64,000 bases of DNA from F23-D06 sp045116675 (GCA_045116675.1 JBGUMF010000017.1:45003-109002), one strand, 5' to 3'. Shown: positions 1 through 8,697, counted from the first letter of the stretch. The notes: generated from the sequence alone by a model not told the origin. Program-made: numbers and translations.

Positions 1-947
1 AGGTTGGCGTTTTCGTTCGCCTCGAAAATCTTCTCATAGGTGATAGGTTTGCTGACGGTGCCGCGGTGCGCATGGTCGTAATCCACGGTCAGGTCATCGC
101 AGTCGTACTGGCTGTGCTGCACGTAGTCAAGCGCGATGGCATCACCCTCTTTGCCAATGAGTTTCTTCAGGTTCTTGTAGTCGTTGCAGACCAGATACAC
201 ATCGCCGTTCTTATTCACGCTGATGTATTCGGAAAGGGCTTCCAGGCCCGGTTCGGTGGAACATTTCTTGCAGACTTTGTCGTCATAAGCCTTGAGGCCG
301 GCCATGCCTTTGGTGTAGGGCAGGTCTCTGGCCCCGATGGGTGTTTTGTAGCCGAGGGTGCGGTCGTTGCCGAGGATGACGGAGAAGTACATGCTCTTCA
401 TCATCTTGTCGGTGTTGAAGCCGATGCCCGCCAGGGAGTACTGCTTGTCAAGGAGGATGTCAGCGGTTTTGACGTTCTTGAGCAGGAGTTGGATGGTGGA
501 CAGGCAGAGGTCGTAGTAGGTGTATTCCACCTCGCCGAGGTAGGCTTTGGTTTTCGCCACCAGTTCGATGCCGTTGCCCGCGAGACTGTATTTGCGCAGA
601 CGGTAGGGTAGTGTCCGGTAGGGGGGCACATTGTCCTCGGTCTTCTCGTCCTTCACGGCCTGATAGTCGGCCTGGAATTGTGCGGTGGAATCCATTTGCT
701 CGTTGTGCTCCAGAGGGGGAAGAAAGCGGTATTGTGCGCGGGCGAGATCCATCATGTCCGTCAGACACTTGTATAGAACCTCAGGTTTGTAGTTGTTGGG
801 TGCGAAATTGCGCGTGTATTGCGCATTTTGCTTCAGCGATGACGGGTCGAAGCCTGAGTATGGGTTTTCTGTTTGGGAAAAAGATATATTACTGAATATC
901 AGAAATATAATAAAAAAAACAGCCGACAATTTTTTATCCATAATCAT
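1..947 (-). CDS. CAP (SCP/PR1)-domain exported protein, 3' end beyond window
   Basis: The reading frame is open from an ATG at 947 (a second in-frame ATG at 941) to the window edge, so the C-terminus is missing. The N-terminus has a hydrophobic signal segment ending near SFSQ, so export is expected. Around residues 45-190 the pattern fits a CAP domain: an early helix with ARAQYRFLPPLEHNE, then a conserved-looking YYDLCLSTIQLLLKN and a final MYFSVILGN strand. A later CKKC pair is also present. CAP proteins are secreted or envelope proteins whose bacterial roles are mostly unknown. Assignment rests on pattern memory only. No clear promoter was found upstream. Confidence 0.6.
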   Translation of the reverse strand, partial: MIMDKKLSAVFFIIFLIFSNISFSQTENPYSGFDPSSLKQNAQYTRNFAPNNYKPEVLYKCLTDMMDLARAQYRFLPPLEHNEQMDSTAQFQADYQAVKDEKTEDNVPPYRTLPYRLRKYSLAGNGIELVAKTKAYLGEVEYTYYDLCLSTIQLLLKNVKTADILLDKQYSLAGIGFNTDKMMKSMYFSVILGNDRTLGYKTPIGARDLPYTKGMAGLKAYDDKVCKKCSTEPGLEALSEYISVNKNGDVYLVCNDYKNLKKLIGKEGDAIALDYVQHSQYDCDDLTVDYDHAHRGTVSKPITYEKIFEANENAN

Positions 948-1056
948 ATAATTTACGGGTTTTGCAAAACGGAAGCAATAATAATAAAAATTTGCTTTGC
1001 CTCCACCTTGCAAAGAGTGCTTTTTCTCCCTGTTGAAAAAAATATTGCAACAGGGG

Positions 1057-1086
1057 TTGGTTGATTTCAAAAAAAGTGTATTTTTG
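1057..1086 (+). promoter_or_regulatory. Bacteroidota-type promoter of rpmH
   Basis: TTG at 1057-1059, a 19-base spacer, then TATTTTTG at 1079-1086. This matches the Bacteroidota -33/-7 form (TTG, 17-23 bases, TAnnTTTG). It lies 40 bases before the rpmH start. Confidence 0.7.
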
Positions 1087-1125
1087 CAGCCCTTTTAAAA
1101 GAAGTAAAAATAAACATTAATAGAG

Positions 1126-1284
1126 ATGAAAAGAACATACCAACCTTCAAACACAAGACGCAGAAACAAACACGGTTTCCGTGAGAGAATGTCCACGGCA
1201 AACGGCCGCCGAGTGCTGGCTGCCCGTCGTGCAAAAGGCAGAAAGAAATTAACGGTTTCCGACGAAAGTCTGGGCAGAAAATAA
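1126..1284 (+). CDS. rpmH: 50S ribosomal protein L34
   Basis: This 52-residue basic protein begins MKRTYQPSNTRRRNKHGFRE and continues with RMSTANGRRVLAARRAKGRK, the near-invariant L34 sequence. L34 is a late-assembling protein of the large ribosomal subunit. Length is close to the usual 44-53 residues, with a short acidic tail (SDESLGRK) after the core. It has its own promoter upstream and a hairpin terminator downstream, so it is probably monocistronic. The dnaA/rnpA context common in other phyla is absent here. Confidence 0.97.
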   Translation: MKRTYQPSNTRRRNKHGFRERMSTANGRRVLAARRAKGRKKLTVSDESLGRK

Positions 1285-1315
1285 TTTCTGGAACCCATAA
1301 GCGTTTTAACAAGAG

Positions 1316-1351
1316 AAAGAAGGCAAATGTCTTCTTTTTTTTGTATTTTCG
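1316..1351 (+). terminator. rpmH terminator abutting surA promoter
   Basis: AAAGAAG (1316-1322) pairs with CTTCTTT (1331-1337) around an 8-base loop and runs into a T tract to 1342. The next bases, TATTTTCG at 1344-1351, look like a -7 element with one mismatch to TAnnTTTG, and would start transcription of the SurA-like gene. Confidence 0.6.
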
Positions 1352-1398
1352 CACCCTGTTTTTTCCAATACCCCAAAGGTCTCCAAATGTTATATACA

Positions 1399-2757
1399 AT
1401 GAAAAGAATCATCTTCATCCTGCTTCTCTCCTGGTCCATTATGCCGCTTCTGGCCCAACCCAGGAGCGCGGGCACGACCGTGGACGGTATTGTGGCCGTC
1501 ATCGGCAAGGAGATCATCATGCAGTCGGATCTGGAGAAGAACTACCTGGACTACACCTCCCAGTTCAAGACGGTGGAGGACCCTTACGAGACCAAATGTT
1601 TCATTCTGGAGACCCTGATGTTCAACAAGCTGCTTGTCAATCAGGCTGAGTTGGACAGCATTGAAATCACCGACGAGGAGGTGGACTACCGCATCAACGC
1701 GCGTATGTCCTATTTCCTCCAACAGGTGGGTGGCAATGAGAAATACATTGAGGAATATTTCCATAAATCCATGGCGGAGATCAAGAAGGACCTGCGGGAG
1801 ATGATGTACGACCAGGCCCTGATTGAGCAGGAACAGAGCAAGATCACGGGCAGCATCACGATAACCCCGTCGGAGGTGAAGCAGTTCGCCAGCAGGCTGT
1901 CGCCCGACAGCATGCCGGTGGTGCCCACCAGCTACCAGTTCGGTGAGGTGGTCAAGATTCCGCCGGTGAGCGAGACGGAGATCCAGGATGTGAAAGACCG
2001 GCTGACCAGCTACCGCGAGCGCGTACTCCGTGGCGAGAAGTTCTCCATGCTGGCACGCCTCTACTCCGATGATCCGGGCAGCGCCTCCAAAGGCGGTGAC
2101 CTCGGTTTCGTGGAGCGCGGCACCCTCTATCCGGAATTTGAAGCCGCTGCCTTCAACCTCAAATCCGGGGAGGTCTCACAGGTAATCAAGACACAGGCCG
2201 GCTACCACATCATCCAGATGATCGAACGCCGCGGCGAGTCCATCCATGTGGCCCACATCCTCATCCAGCCCAAGCCCTCCACTGACGAGCAGGTGAAGGC
2301 TATCACCTATCTGGATAGTGTGCGCGCCATCATCCTCAACGAGAAACTCTCCATTGACGATGCCGCCAAACGTTTCTCGGAAGGCCCCACCCGCCTGAAT
2401 GGCGGCCTCGTGGTGAACCCCTACACCAACTCCAACTACTTCGACCGGCAGTCACTTGACGATGCCACCTACATCGCCCTCAACAAACTCATTCCCGGCG
2501 AGTACTCCGAGTGTGTGCCCTATGTCAACGAGGACGGCATCATGGGCTACCGTCTCCTCTACCTCAAAGAGAGAGTGAGCGAACACAAGGCCAACATCGT
2601 GGAGGACTACGACATGATTAAGAACGCCGCCCTGGAGGAGAAACGCTATGACGCTCTGCAAAAGTGGGTCGTGGATAAGGTGAAAGTGACCAGTATTAAG
2701 ATAAATGAACAATATAAGGACTGTCCTTTCGTTAGCAAATGGCAGATCCCGGAATAG
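1399..2757 (+). CDS. surA: SurA-like periplasmic peptidyl-prolyl isomerase/chaperone
   Basis: A 452-residue exported protein with signal peptide MKRIIFILLLSWSIMPLLAQ. The N-terminal SurA region contains VDGIVAVIGKEIIMQSDLE. Two parvulin-type (PpiC) domains follow: the first around residues 180-275 has SDDPGSASKGGDLGF and ends GYHIIQMIERR; the second, more divergent, follows VAHILIQ. SurA-type proteins escort unfolded outer membrane proteins across the periplasm and isomerise X-Pro bonds. I chose ATG 1399 because upstream in-frame starts include one (1327) before the likely promoter at 1344; ATG 1387 would add four residues. A SurA gene suits a window rich in beta-barrel proteins. Confidence 0.85.
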   Translation: MKRIIFILLLSWSIMPLLAQPRSAGTTVDGIVAVIGKEIIMQSDLEKNYLDYTSQFKTVEDPYETKCFILETLMFNKLLVNQAELDSIEITDEEVDYRINARMSYFLQQVGGNEKYIEEYFHKSMAEIKKDLREMMYDQALIEQEQSKITGSITITPSEVKQFASRLSPDSMPVVPTSYQFGEVVKIPPVSETEIQDVKDRLTSYRERVLRGEKFSMLARLYSDDPGSASKGGDLGFVERGTLYPEFEAAAFNLKSGEVSQVIKTQAGYHIIQMIERRGESIHVAHILIQPKPSTDEQVKAITYLDSVRAIILNEKLSIDDAAKRFSEGPTRLNGGLVVNPYTNSNYFDRQSLDDATYIALNKLIPGEYSECVPYVNEDGIMGYRLLYLKERVSEHKANIVEDYDMIKNAALEEKRYDALQKWVVDKVKVTSIKINEQYKDCPFVSKWQIPE

Positions 2758-2812
2758 GGTACAGAAAGCAGGGGACAGGGTACTGATTGATTATTAAGAT
2801 AATAACTAAAAT

Positions 2813-3793
2813 ATGGACTTGAACACTAAATCCGATGTGGAAGCTATTGAGGCTTTCGTTGAAAAATACGCCGAACTGAAAAAGGAGATTGCCAAGGTCA
2901 TCGTCGGGCAGGACGAGGTGGTGAAGAACATCCTGATGGCCATGTTCAGCCGCAGCCACGCCCTGCTGATTGGTGTGCCTGGGTTGGCCAAAACCCTTAT
3001 GATCACCACTATCGCCAAGGCGGTGGACATGTCGTACAACCGTATCCAGTTCACCCCCGACCTGATGCCGTCCGACATCATGGGTGCGGAGATTCTGGAT
3101 GACAGCCGCAACTTCAAATTCGTCAAGGGCCCCATCTTCGCCAATATCGTGCTGGCGGACGAGATCAACCGTACGCCGCCCAAAACGCAGTCGGCTTTGC
3201 TGGAGGCCATGCAGGAGCGTTCCGTCAGTATGAACGGTACTACCTACCAGCTGCCCGATCCGTTCTTCGTGCTGGCCACGCAGAACCCCATCGAGCAGGA
3301 GGGTACCTACCCGCTGCCGGAAGCCCAACAGGACCGTTTCATGTTCAACATCCTGCTGGACTATCCCACCAAGGATGAGGAGGTGCAAATTGTGAAGAGC
3401 ACCATCCACGGAGCCATGCAGGAGCCCAAGCGCGTACTGACGGTGGAAGACATCATCTTCTATCAGAAGTTGTTGCAGAAGGTGCCCGTTCCGGAGAACG
3501 TTTATCGCTACGCCGTCAGTCTGGCCACGCTTACGCGTCCGGGCACGACAGGCGCGCACCCGTGGGCCAACGACTACCTCTCTTGGGGTGCCGGCCCGCG
3601 TGCCTCGCAGTTCCTCATCATCGGCGCACGCACACACGCTATCCTCAACGGCAAATACTCGCCTGACATCGAGGATGTGCGTGCCGTATCTTACAACATC
3701 CTCCGACACAGAATCATCAAAAACTATAAGGCTGAGGCCGAAGGAATCACCGTCGAGCAGATCATCGACAAGCTGCTGGCCGCCGCCGAATAA
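2813..3793 (+). CDS. MoxR-family AAA+ ATPase
   Basis: A 326-residue MoxR-type ATPase. The Walker A segment GVPGLAKT lies near residue 55, the Walker B segment VLADEINRTPPKTQSALLEAMQ in the middle, and the sensor stretch LATQNPIEQEGTYPLPEAQ follows, then the lid domain. MoxR proteins are chaperone-like ATPases that usually act with von Willebrand-factor-A proteins in envelope stress or protein maturation. The usual partners (DUF58 and VWA/BatA genes) are not next to it; a histidine kinase follows after 12 bases, so the two may be co-transcribed. Confidence 0.93.
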   Translation: MDLNTKSDVEAIEAFVEKYAELKKEIAKVIVGQDEVVKNILMAMFSRSHALLIGVPGLAKTLMITTIAKAVDMSYNRIQFTPDLMPSDIMGAEILDDSRNFKFVKGPIFANIVLADEINRTPPKTQSALLEAMQERSVSMNGTTYQLPDPFFVLATQNPIEQEGTYPLPEAQQDRFMFNILLDYPTKDEEVQIVKSTIHGAMQEPKRVLTVEDIIFYQKLLQKVPVPENVYRYAVSLATLTRPGTTGAHPWANDYLSWGAGPRASQFLIIGARTHAILNGKYSPDIEDVRAVSYNILRHRIIKNYKAEAEGITVEQIIDKLLAAAE

Positions 3794-3805
3794 CCATCCC
3801 CTGCC

Positions 3806-5311
3806 ATGAACAAGGGTATTCAAAAGTCACACTGGAAATGGCTGCTCTTCATATCCGCAGCCATTGTCTTTGTGTTGATTATGGTTTACTCCAACAAGCT
3901 CATCAAAAACATCGCCCAGGAGGAGCGCGAGCGTGTGGAGATATGGGCCGGGGCCATCTCCTACAAGGCTCAGATTGTCAATGAGACGGAGGCTTTCTTC
4001 AACTCCATCCGCGTGGAGGAGAGCAACAACGCCAAGATTCTCGCACGCGCCATCCGCAAGGTGACCGCCGCCTCCTTCGACGAGGACATCACTTTCTACA
4101 CGGACATCATCTCCATGAACACCAGTGTGCCGCTTATCGTGGCCGAGCCCAACGGCAACATTACCGCTGCCGTCAATGTGCCCGACAGCGTAGCTGAGAT
4201 GAAGAATGTGGACCAGTTGGGCGAGGCTATCGCCGATTACGATAGTGTAATTCTCCCTTACTACGGACGGCATTTTGTGAAAGTCTATTATCAGGAGGAT
4301 CCCGTATATGTGGACCTGCACAGCGTCATTGACAATCTGATTCAGTCTTTCTTCCAGGAGACCGTCATCAACTCGGCTTCCGTGCCGGTCATCATCACCG
4401 ACAGTACCCGGCAGACGGTCATCGCTGCGGGCAACTTGGATACCAATCTGCTGAAAGATCCTTTGGCCCTCAAACAGGAACTCAAGCGGATGAATGACGA
4501 AAACAATCCCATCGAACTTGACCTCATCGACATTGGCAAATGCTTTGTCTATTATGAGAACTCGCCCGTGCTGCGCAAATTGCGCATCTTCCCCTATATC
4601 GAGCTCGGCTTCCTTCTCGTCTTCATCATCATCGCCTACCTGCTGTTTAGCACGCAGCGTAAGTCGGAGCAGAACCGCGTGTGGGTGGGCATGAGCAAGG
4701 AGACCGCCCACCAGCTGGGCACGCCCATATCCTCGCTCATGGCCTGGACCGAGCTGCTGAAGGAGATGCCCATCGACCAGTCCATCCCCACCGAAATCGG
4801 CAAGGATGTGCATCGCTTGGAGACCATCGCGCAGCGTTTCTCCAAAATCGGTTCCGCACCTGTGCTGGAGCCCACCGACCTGGTGGTCGTCATCGACGAG
4901 TTCTCCCAATATCTGCAAAGCCGGATTTCCTCCATGGTGAAAATCCATTTCAACCGTCCGGAGGCTTCCTCTATCATCATTCCTCTCAACCGCTATCTGT
5001 TTGAATGGGTGGTGGAAAACCTGTGTAAGAACTCCGTGGATGCCATGGATGGCAAGGGGGTCATCAACATTGACATTTTAGAAGAGAAAAACAAGGTGTA
5101 TGTGGATATTTCCGACACGGGCAAAGGCATTCCAGCCAAGATGCAGAAGCGCATCTTCTCGCCTGGCTACACGTCGAAAAGCAGAGGTTGGGGTCTCGGC
5201 CTCACGCTGGCCCGCCGCATCATCAACGAGTACCACAAAGGCCGGCTGTTTGTGAAATCGTCCGTCATCGACCACGGCACCGTCATGCGCATCCAGTTGC
5301 GGAAAGACTGA
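3806..5311 (+). CDS. membrane sensor histidine kinase
   Basis: A 501-residue kinase with one N-terminal membrane segment (about residues 11-29), a periplasmic sensor domain of roughly 230 residues, and a second membrane segment (FLLVFIIIAYLLF, about residues 270-285). The catalytic part has an H-box SKETAHQLGTPISSLMAW with the likely phospho-accepting His at residue 302, an N-box ENLCKNSVDAM, a G1 box DTGKGIP and a G2 box GWGLGLTLARRI. No HAMP domain is evident. It would autophosphorylate and pass phosphate to a response regulator, but no regulator gene is adjacent, so it is an orphan here. The gene follows the MoxR gene by 12 bases. Confidence 0.9.
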   Translation: MNKGIQKSHWKWLLFISAAIVFVLIMVYSNKLIKNIAQEERERVEIWAGAISYKAQIVNETEAFFNSIRVEESNNAKILARAIRKVTAASFDEDITFYTDIISMNTSVPLIVAEPNGNITAAVNVPDSVAEMKNVDQLGEAIADYDSVILPYYGRHFVKVYYQEDPVYVDLHSVIDNLIQSFFQETVINSASVPVIITDSTRQTVIAAGNLDTNLLKDPLALKQELKRMNDENNPIELDLIDIGKCFVYYENSPVLRKLRIFPYIELGFLLVFIIIAYLLFSTQRKSEQNRVWVGMSKETAHQLGTPISSLMAWTELLKEMPIDQSIPTEIGKDVHRLETIAQRFSKIGSAPVLEPTDLVVVIDEFSQYLQSRISSMVKIHFNRPEASSIIIPLNRYLFEWVVENLCKNSVDAMDGKGVINIDILEEKNKVYVDISDTGKGIPAKMQKRIFSPGYTSKSRGWGLGLTLARRIINEYHKGRLFVKSSVIDHGTVMRIQLRKD

Positions 5312-5381
5312 AAACAACATCGGGGACACGCACCTGCGCATCCCCGACAGTATTGAAGAAGGGCATATCGTTCAAGGAACG

Positions 5382-6134
5382 TTAATTTCCAAAGCACAAC
5401 TCCTTGTAAGAACTATATAGAGTCATGCCACCCACAAGGACAAAAGACTTTACGTAGTAAACCTTGCTGGGATCCAGTCCTGTAATTGTGCCATTGAAGG
5501 ATTGCGAATAACTCGAGGATTCATAAAACCATCCTACAACGAGACGTTCATACGTATTGAAATCCGGGTCCTCGGAATAGATGAACCCACGTTGATCGGA
5601 ATACGCCGTTTGCCATGAATAGTCACGGTGGTAGAAACCGCTAACATCCACTTGATTGGGATTTGTCCATTTGGAACTGCTTACGGTCAGTATGCCGTCG
5701 GGATTTCCTGAGATAGAATATTCTTTGTCCTCCCCATACACTACACCTTTTTTTGTCTTGGCGTATGCACGGTAATGGATAGTACTATTTGCGGGAATGT
5801 CTTTCAACACTGCGGTGAATGTCCCGGCACCTTCTCCATTAGATGTGCCGAGTATATGACCCTCCTCGAAGTTTGTATAACCCAAAAAGTGCGAATATTT
5901 TTCGGCGTATTCCAGACAAGGCATCGGCCGGGAACCGTAGCAGATGCCGCGTTGCAGCACAATGTTGTCGCTCTTGGCTTCAACAGTGGCCGTACATTCC
6001 ATCAGTTCTGTTGAAGGGTACTGTATGTCGCCGGTTATGACTTTCACCCGTGAATCCTCAATAATTTCTTTCGTACAAGAGGAAAGAAACAGTACACCGG
6101 TCATTATCATTAAAAACAGATATATTTTTTTCAT
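5382..6134 (-). CDS. SPII lipoprotein with fibronectin-like strand repeats
   Basis: A 250-residue lipoprotein: signal peptide with lipobox LSSC (Cys20). The mature part has a beta-rich layout. It includes the pattern LQRGICYGSRPMP, then TFTAVLKDIPANSTIHYRAYAKTKKGVVYG and later TITGLDPSKVYYVKSF, typical of fibronectin-III-like modules in Bacteroidota surface lipoproteins. No enzyme motif is visible. It is the last of three genes (7317 to 5382) separated by 11 bases each, so probably one operon with a beta-barrel protein and another lipoprotein. Its exact function is unknown. Confidence 0.75.
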   Translation of the reverse strand: MKKIYLFLMIMTGVLFLSSCTKEIIEDSRVKVITGDIQYPSTELMECTATVEAKSDNIVLQRGICYGSRPMPCLEYAEKYSHFLGYTNFEEGHILGTSNGEGAGTFTAVLKDIPANSTIHYRAYAKTKKGVVYGEDKEYSISGNPDGILTVSSSKWTNPNQVDVSGFYHRDYSWQTAYSDQRGFIYSEDPDFNTYERLVVGWFYESSSYSQSFNGTITGLDPSKVYYVKSFVLVGGMTLYSSYKELCFGN

Positions 6135-6145
6135 AATTCAAGTGT

Positions 6146-6799
6146 TTAAAAGGTGAAACCGACGTTAAATCCTATAAAACCGGCATGATGTATATCGGAT
6201 GTGTATCTTCTTCCCACAGGGGAAAGACCAAACTCCAAAGTAGTCAGCACACTATGGCCGGATTTCGGCAAGCGGAAGTTCGCGCCCAGGTCAAAGCGGG
6301 TGTGTGAGCCCACGCCTATCATTTTGTCCGATTTAGGATTTTGACCATATAGAATAATATCCACACCTTGCGATATGCCGATGTAGGGATTGACTTTGCG
6401 TTCTCCGATGATGTAGAAAGCTAATTGCGCATATAACGGGAAACGGTGTGCGGGAAGATTATAAACAGTGAACCAATGCGAATTTCCGTTCCATTGAGTG
6501 GTGATGTGTTGTCCTTCGTCCAGGGTGTTCCAGTCATAATTGTAGCCTAATCCGGCACCCACAAGCAGCAACTTGTTGATGCGGTAGCCGGTGTTCCAAT
6601 GGATGCCCGGGCAGAAGTTAAATTCATAATTGAGGAGGAGCGTGTTCTGCCAGCCGGTCTTCACCGGCTGGGTCCAATGCGGTTTCTTTTCCTTTTTGAT
6701 GGCACCCGCGCCGGCGCTGCGATATACGCCCACCTGGGCGTACGAGCCAGCCGCCAGGGCGACCATAATCAGCAAACAGAAAAATCGTTTCATAATCAC
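6146..6799 (-). CDS. outer membrane beta-barrel protein
   Basis: About 215 residues. A signal peptide (MKRFFCLLIMVALAAGSYAQ, ATG at 6793; ATG 6799 adds two residues) precedes alternating polar/aromatic strands. Examples are NTLLLNYEFNFCPGIHWNTGYRI and LLVGAGLGYNYDW, and the protein ends in GFIGFNVGFTF with a terminal Phe, the usual signal for BAM-mediated outer membrane insertion. The size suggests an 8-stranded barrel. It lies between two lipoprotein genes in one probable operon. No substrate can be assigned. Confidence 0.8.
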   Translation of the reverse strand: MIMKRFFCLLIMVALAAGSYAQVGVYRSAGAGAIKKEKKPHWTQPVKTGWQNTLLLNYEFNFCPGIHWNTGYRINKLLLVGAGLGYNYDWNTLDEGQHITTQWNGNSHWFTVYNLPAHRFPLYAQLAFYIIGERKVNPYIGISQGVDIILYGQNPKSDKMIGVGSHTRFDLGANFRLPKSGHSVLTTLEFGLSPVGRRYTSDIHHAGFIGFNVGFTF

Positions 6800-6810
6800 G
6801 TATTTAATTA

Positions 6811-7317
6811 TTAATTGTTTTTCTTAATAATCAATACACCGTCGGTTTTCAGGTTCTTGTTGTCGTCGAGGAACGGCACGATGAGGTTAACATCCTCTTG
6901 GGTGGCCTTGCGGTAGTTGATGTAGTTGGCCGGGTAGCCCGTCACGGTCACTTCGATGTATTTCAGGTCCTCGCTGGGCGTGATTTCAAACGTGGGCGTG
7001 ATGATGTCGTCAGCCTGATGTTGTTTCAACGCGGCAGCCATGGTGTTTTTCTTCCACGTGAGCACAATGCCCGCCTCGCGGTTGTTGTTCACGTCGTCCA
7101 TGATGGAGATCACATCTCTTTTGCTGAGTGTGTTCTCAAATTTTGCTGTATAGGAAATCTTGGTGGGGTTGATTTTCATGTCGGCCACCACCGGGGTGAT
7201 AAACCCGGCCCGCATGGGTTCCACATAGCGTGCCGTGGACTCACGATAAGTGTATATGGCGGAACACGACGACAGCAGGATTGCTACCAGCAGAAACAAA
7301 GGGAAACATTTTTTCAT
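6811..7317 (-). CDS. SPII lipoprotein, unknown function
   Basis: A 168-residue lipoprotein with signal peptide MKKCFPLFLLVAILLSSC (Cys18 as the lipidation site). The mature part contains VVADMKINPTKISYTAKFENT and VLTWKKN, mixed alpha/beta in appearance. I do not recognise a domain. ATG 7317 was chosen because it gives a correct lipoprotein signal and lies downstream of the promoter at 7388-7417. It leads the three-gene run with the barrel protein and the fibronectin-like lipoprotein. Confidence 0.75.
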   Translation of the reverse strand: MKKCFPLFLLVAILLSSCSAIYTYRESTARYVEPMRAGFITPVVADMKINPTKISYTAKFENTLSKRDVISIMDDVNNNREAGIVLTWKKNTMAAALKQHQADDIITPTFEITPSEDLKYIEVTVTGYPANYINYRKATQEDVNLIVPFLDDNKNLKTDGVLIIKKNN

Positions 7318-7387
7318 AAGATTGGATTTAAATGGATATATGTTGATATTTTGGGTTAAAAACAAAAAATCATTCAATAGAGTGGGG

Positions 7388-7417
7388 CAAAGATACAATT
7401 TTTAAATAGAAAAACAA
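7388..7417 (-). promoter_or_regulatory. promoter of the 7317-5382 operon
   Basis: On the minus strand TTG (7417-7415), 19 bases, then TATCTTTG (7395-7388). The -33 element touches the end of the upstream TraB-type gene (stop at 7418). Confidence 0.7.
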
Positions 7418-8296
7418 TTAAAAATTATGTTTCCATTCAAAAATCACCGGTTCCACCGTGTATCCTTTTTTCCGCAGCATGGCTATCAGGCCCTTGTCGC
7501 CGCCCAGATGTGCGGCTCCGACGGCGCAGAACAGCGTGTGTTTCTTGGCCAAGGCTTCGAATTTTTTCCTCATTACCACGTTACGTTTGTCAAGGAGTGC
7601 AGTGTTGAATTCGCCTGGCAAAGCTGTATCGGCAAAAAAACGCATCATCGCATCGAAGTCGAAGGCAAGGTAGGCATGCAGCAGCGAGTCGTACATCTTT
7701 TCACTCTCGTCTGCGGGCTCGTCCACCACCTTCATCAGCATGTCAATTTGCTGGTCCAGTGGTAGGGCATCCAGCGCCTTTATCTGATCGGCATAGTTCT
7801 CCACCCCAAAACAGAGCTTCCCCTGGCTGCGGGCCTGCTGCAGGAAGTAGAGATCCAACGCCGTCTCCTGGTCGGTAGGCATAGAGGCCTGTTCCAGGGC
7901 GCTGCTCAGAAACATAGGCTTCATCGTGTTCAGGAAAATCACACTCGTCCCGATGCGGGCCTTGCAGAAGCTGTCCAAACGGGCGAAGTCCTCCTTCGGC
8001 AGTATGCCCGAAAGTGTTTTCCCCTTAGGCAGATACATACTCTCCTGTACCTGTTTTATGTCCAGCTCGTCCATCAGAACCTCCATGGCAAAGGCCTCAC
8101 AGGAGGCAAACGCCCGGTATACGGTGCTGTCGAAGTTGAACACCCGCTGGTCCTGAATGTGGATGGTGCCGTACAGGTAGGAAGGGTTCTTGAGCGACTT
8201 GCCGCTCACCTTCCATAACAGCGATTGTGAAAAGGCCGTCGTCACCGCGAGCATTGCGATGCACAGCGTCAGTAAAATGTTTTTATTCAGATGCAT
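7418..8296 (-). CDS. TraB/GumN family protein
   Basis: A 292-residue exported protein with signal peptide MHLNKNILLTLCIAMLAVTTAFSQ. It shows the two hallmarks of the TraB/GumN (Tiki-like) fold. These are an N-terminal SYLYGTIHIQD followed by acidic residues (EVLMDELD), and a C-terminal FCAVGAAHLGGDKGLIAMLRKKGY. Related eukaryotic Tiki proteins are metalloproteases, but bacterial members are poorly characterised, so the activity is inference. ATG 8296 was chosen over the farther in-frame ATG 8323, which overlaps the -7 element. Confidence 0.85.
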   Translation of the reverse strand: MHLNKNILLTLCIAMLAVTTAFSQSLLWKVSGKSLKNPSYLYGTIHIQDQRVFNFDSTVYRAFASCEAFAMEVLMDELDIKQVQESMYLPKGKTLSGILPKEDFARLDSFCKARIGTSVIFLNTMKPMFLSSALEQASMPTDQETALDLYFLQQARSQGKLCFGVENYADQIKALDALPLDQQIDMLMKVVDEPADESEKMYDSLLHAYLAFDFDAMMRFFADTALPGEFNTALLDKRNVVMRKKFEALAKKHTLFCAVGAAHLGGDKGLIAMLRKKGYTVEPVIFEWKHNF

Positions 8297-8320
8297 AAAA
8301 AAGAAAGATATTTTAACAGG

Positions 8321-8349
8321 CAAAGATAATTATTTTTTTTATACTTTTG
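8321..8349. promoter_or_regulatory. overlapping divergent promoters
   Basis: TATCTTTG on the minus strand (8328-8321) faces the TraB/GumN gene; TACTTTTG on the plus strand (8342-8349) faces the small lipoprotein at 8395. The two -7 elements are only 13 bases apart, so simultaneous occupancy is unlikely. Confidence 0.6.
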
Positions 8350-8394
8350 CGGCGCGAAAAATGACATTTACTAACCCATTAAAATTTAAAAAAA

Positions 8395-8607
8395 ATGAAG
8401 AAAGTATTATGCATCTGCGCAGCTGGATTAATGATTGCTGCTCTCTCCACCTCTTGCAACAAGAAATGCGAATGCAAAACCTATGCTGCTGGTGTTGTGG
8501 TTACCACCAACACGATGGAGCTTGACAATGGTAAAAAATGTGCTGACTACACGGTGCTCGCTTCTGAAGATCCGAAAACCGGTGTTGAGTGCAAGAGTAC
8601 GCTTTAA
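8395..8607 (+). CDS. small cysteine-rich lipoprotein
   Basis: A 70-residue protein: signal peptide with lipobox LSTSC (Cys21), then a 49-residue mature part with four more cysteines (25, 27, 49, 66). It also has a Val/Thr-rich strand (AAGVVVTTNTMEL). The cysteines could form two disulfides in the periplasm. No known domain. It has its own promoter, divergent from the TraB/GumN gene, and a strong terminator downstream. Confidence 0.75.
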   Translation: MKKVLCICAAGLMIAALSTSCNKKCECKTYAAGVVVTTNTMELDNGKKCADYTVLASEDPKTGVECKSTL

Positions 8608-8661
8608 TCCAGTCGTACAAAGATCATCCTGCGTAACCGAATCCGGTTGTGCGGGCAAACG

Positions 8662-8697
8662 AAAAAAAACACTGCAAATCCTGCAGTGTTTTTTTTA
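8662..8697. terminator. bidirectional intrinsic terminator
   Basis: CACTGCA (8670-8676) and TGCAGTG (8682-8688) form a hairpin with a 5-base loop, flanked by an A run on the left and a T run on the right. It can end transcription from both the small lipoprotein (+) and meaB (-). Confidence 0.85.

Noticed and set aside
2732..3823. 363-codon minus-strand frame opposite moxR
   Set aside because: It is the complement of a clear MoxR gene; the translation is His/Val/Leu-rich without motifs.
5320..5347. TCGGGGA/TCCCCGA inverted repeat after the histidine kinase as a terminator
   Set aside because: Stem of only 7 with a 14-base loop and no T tract on either side; too weak to call.
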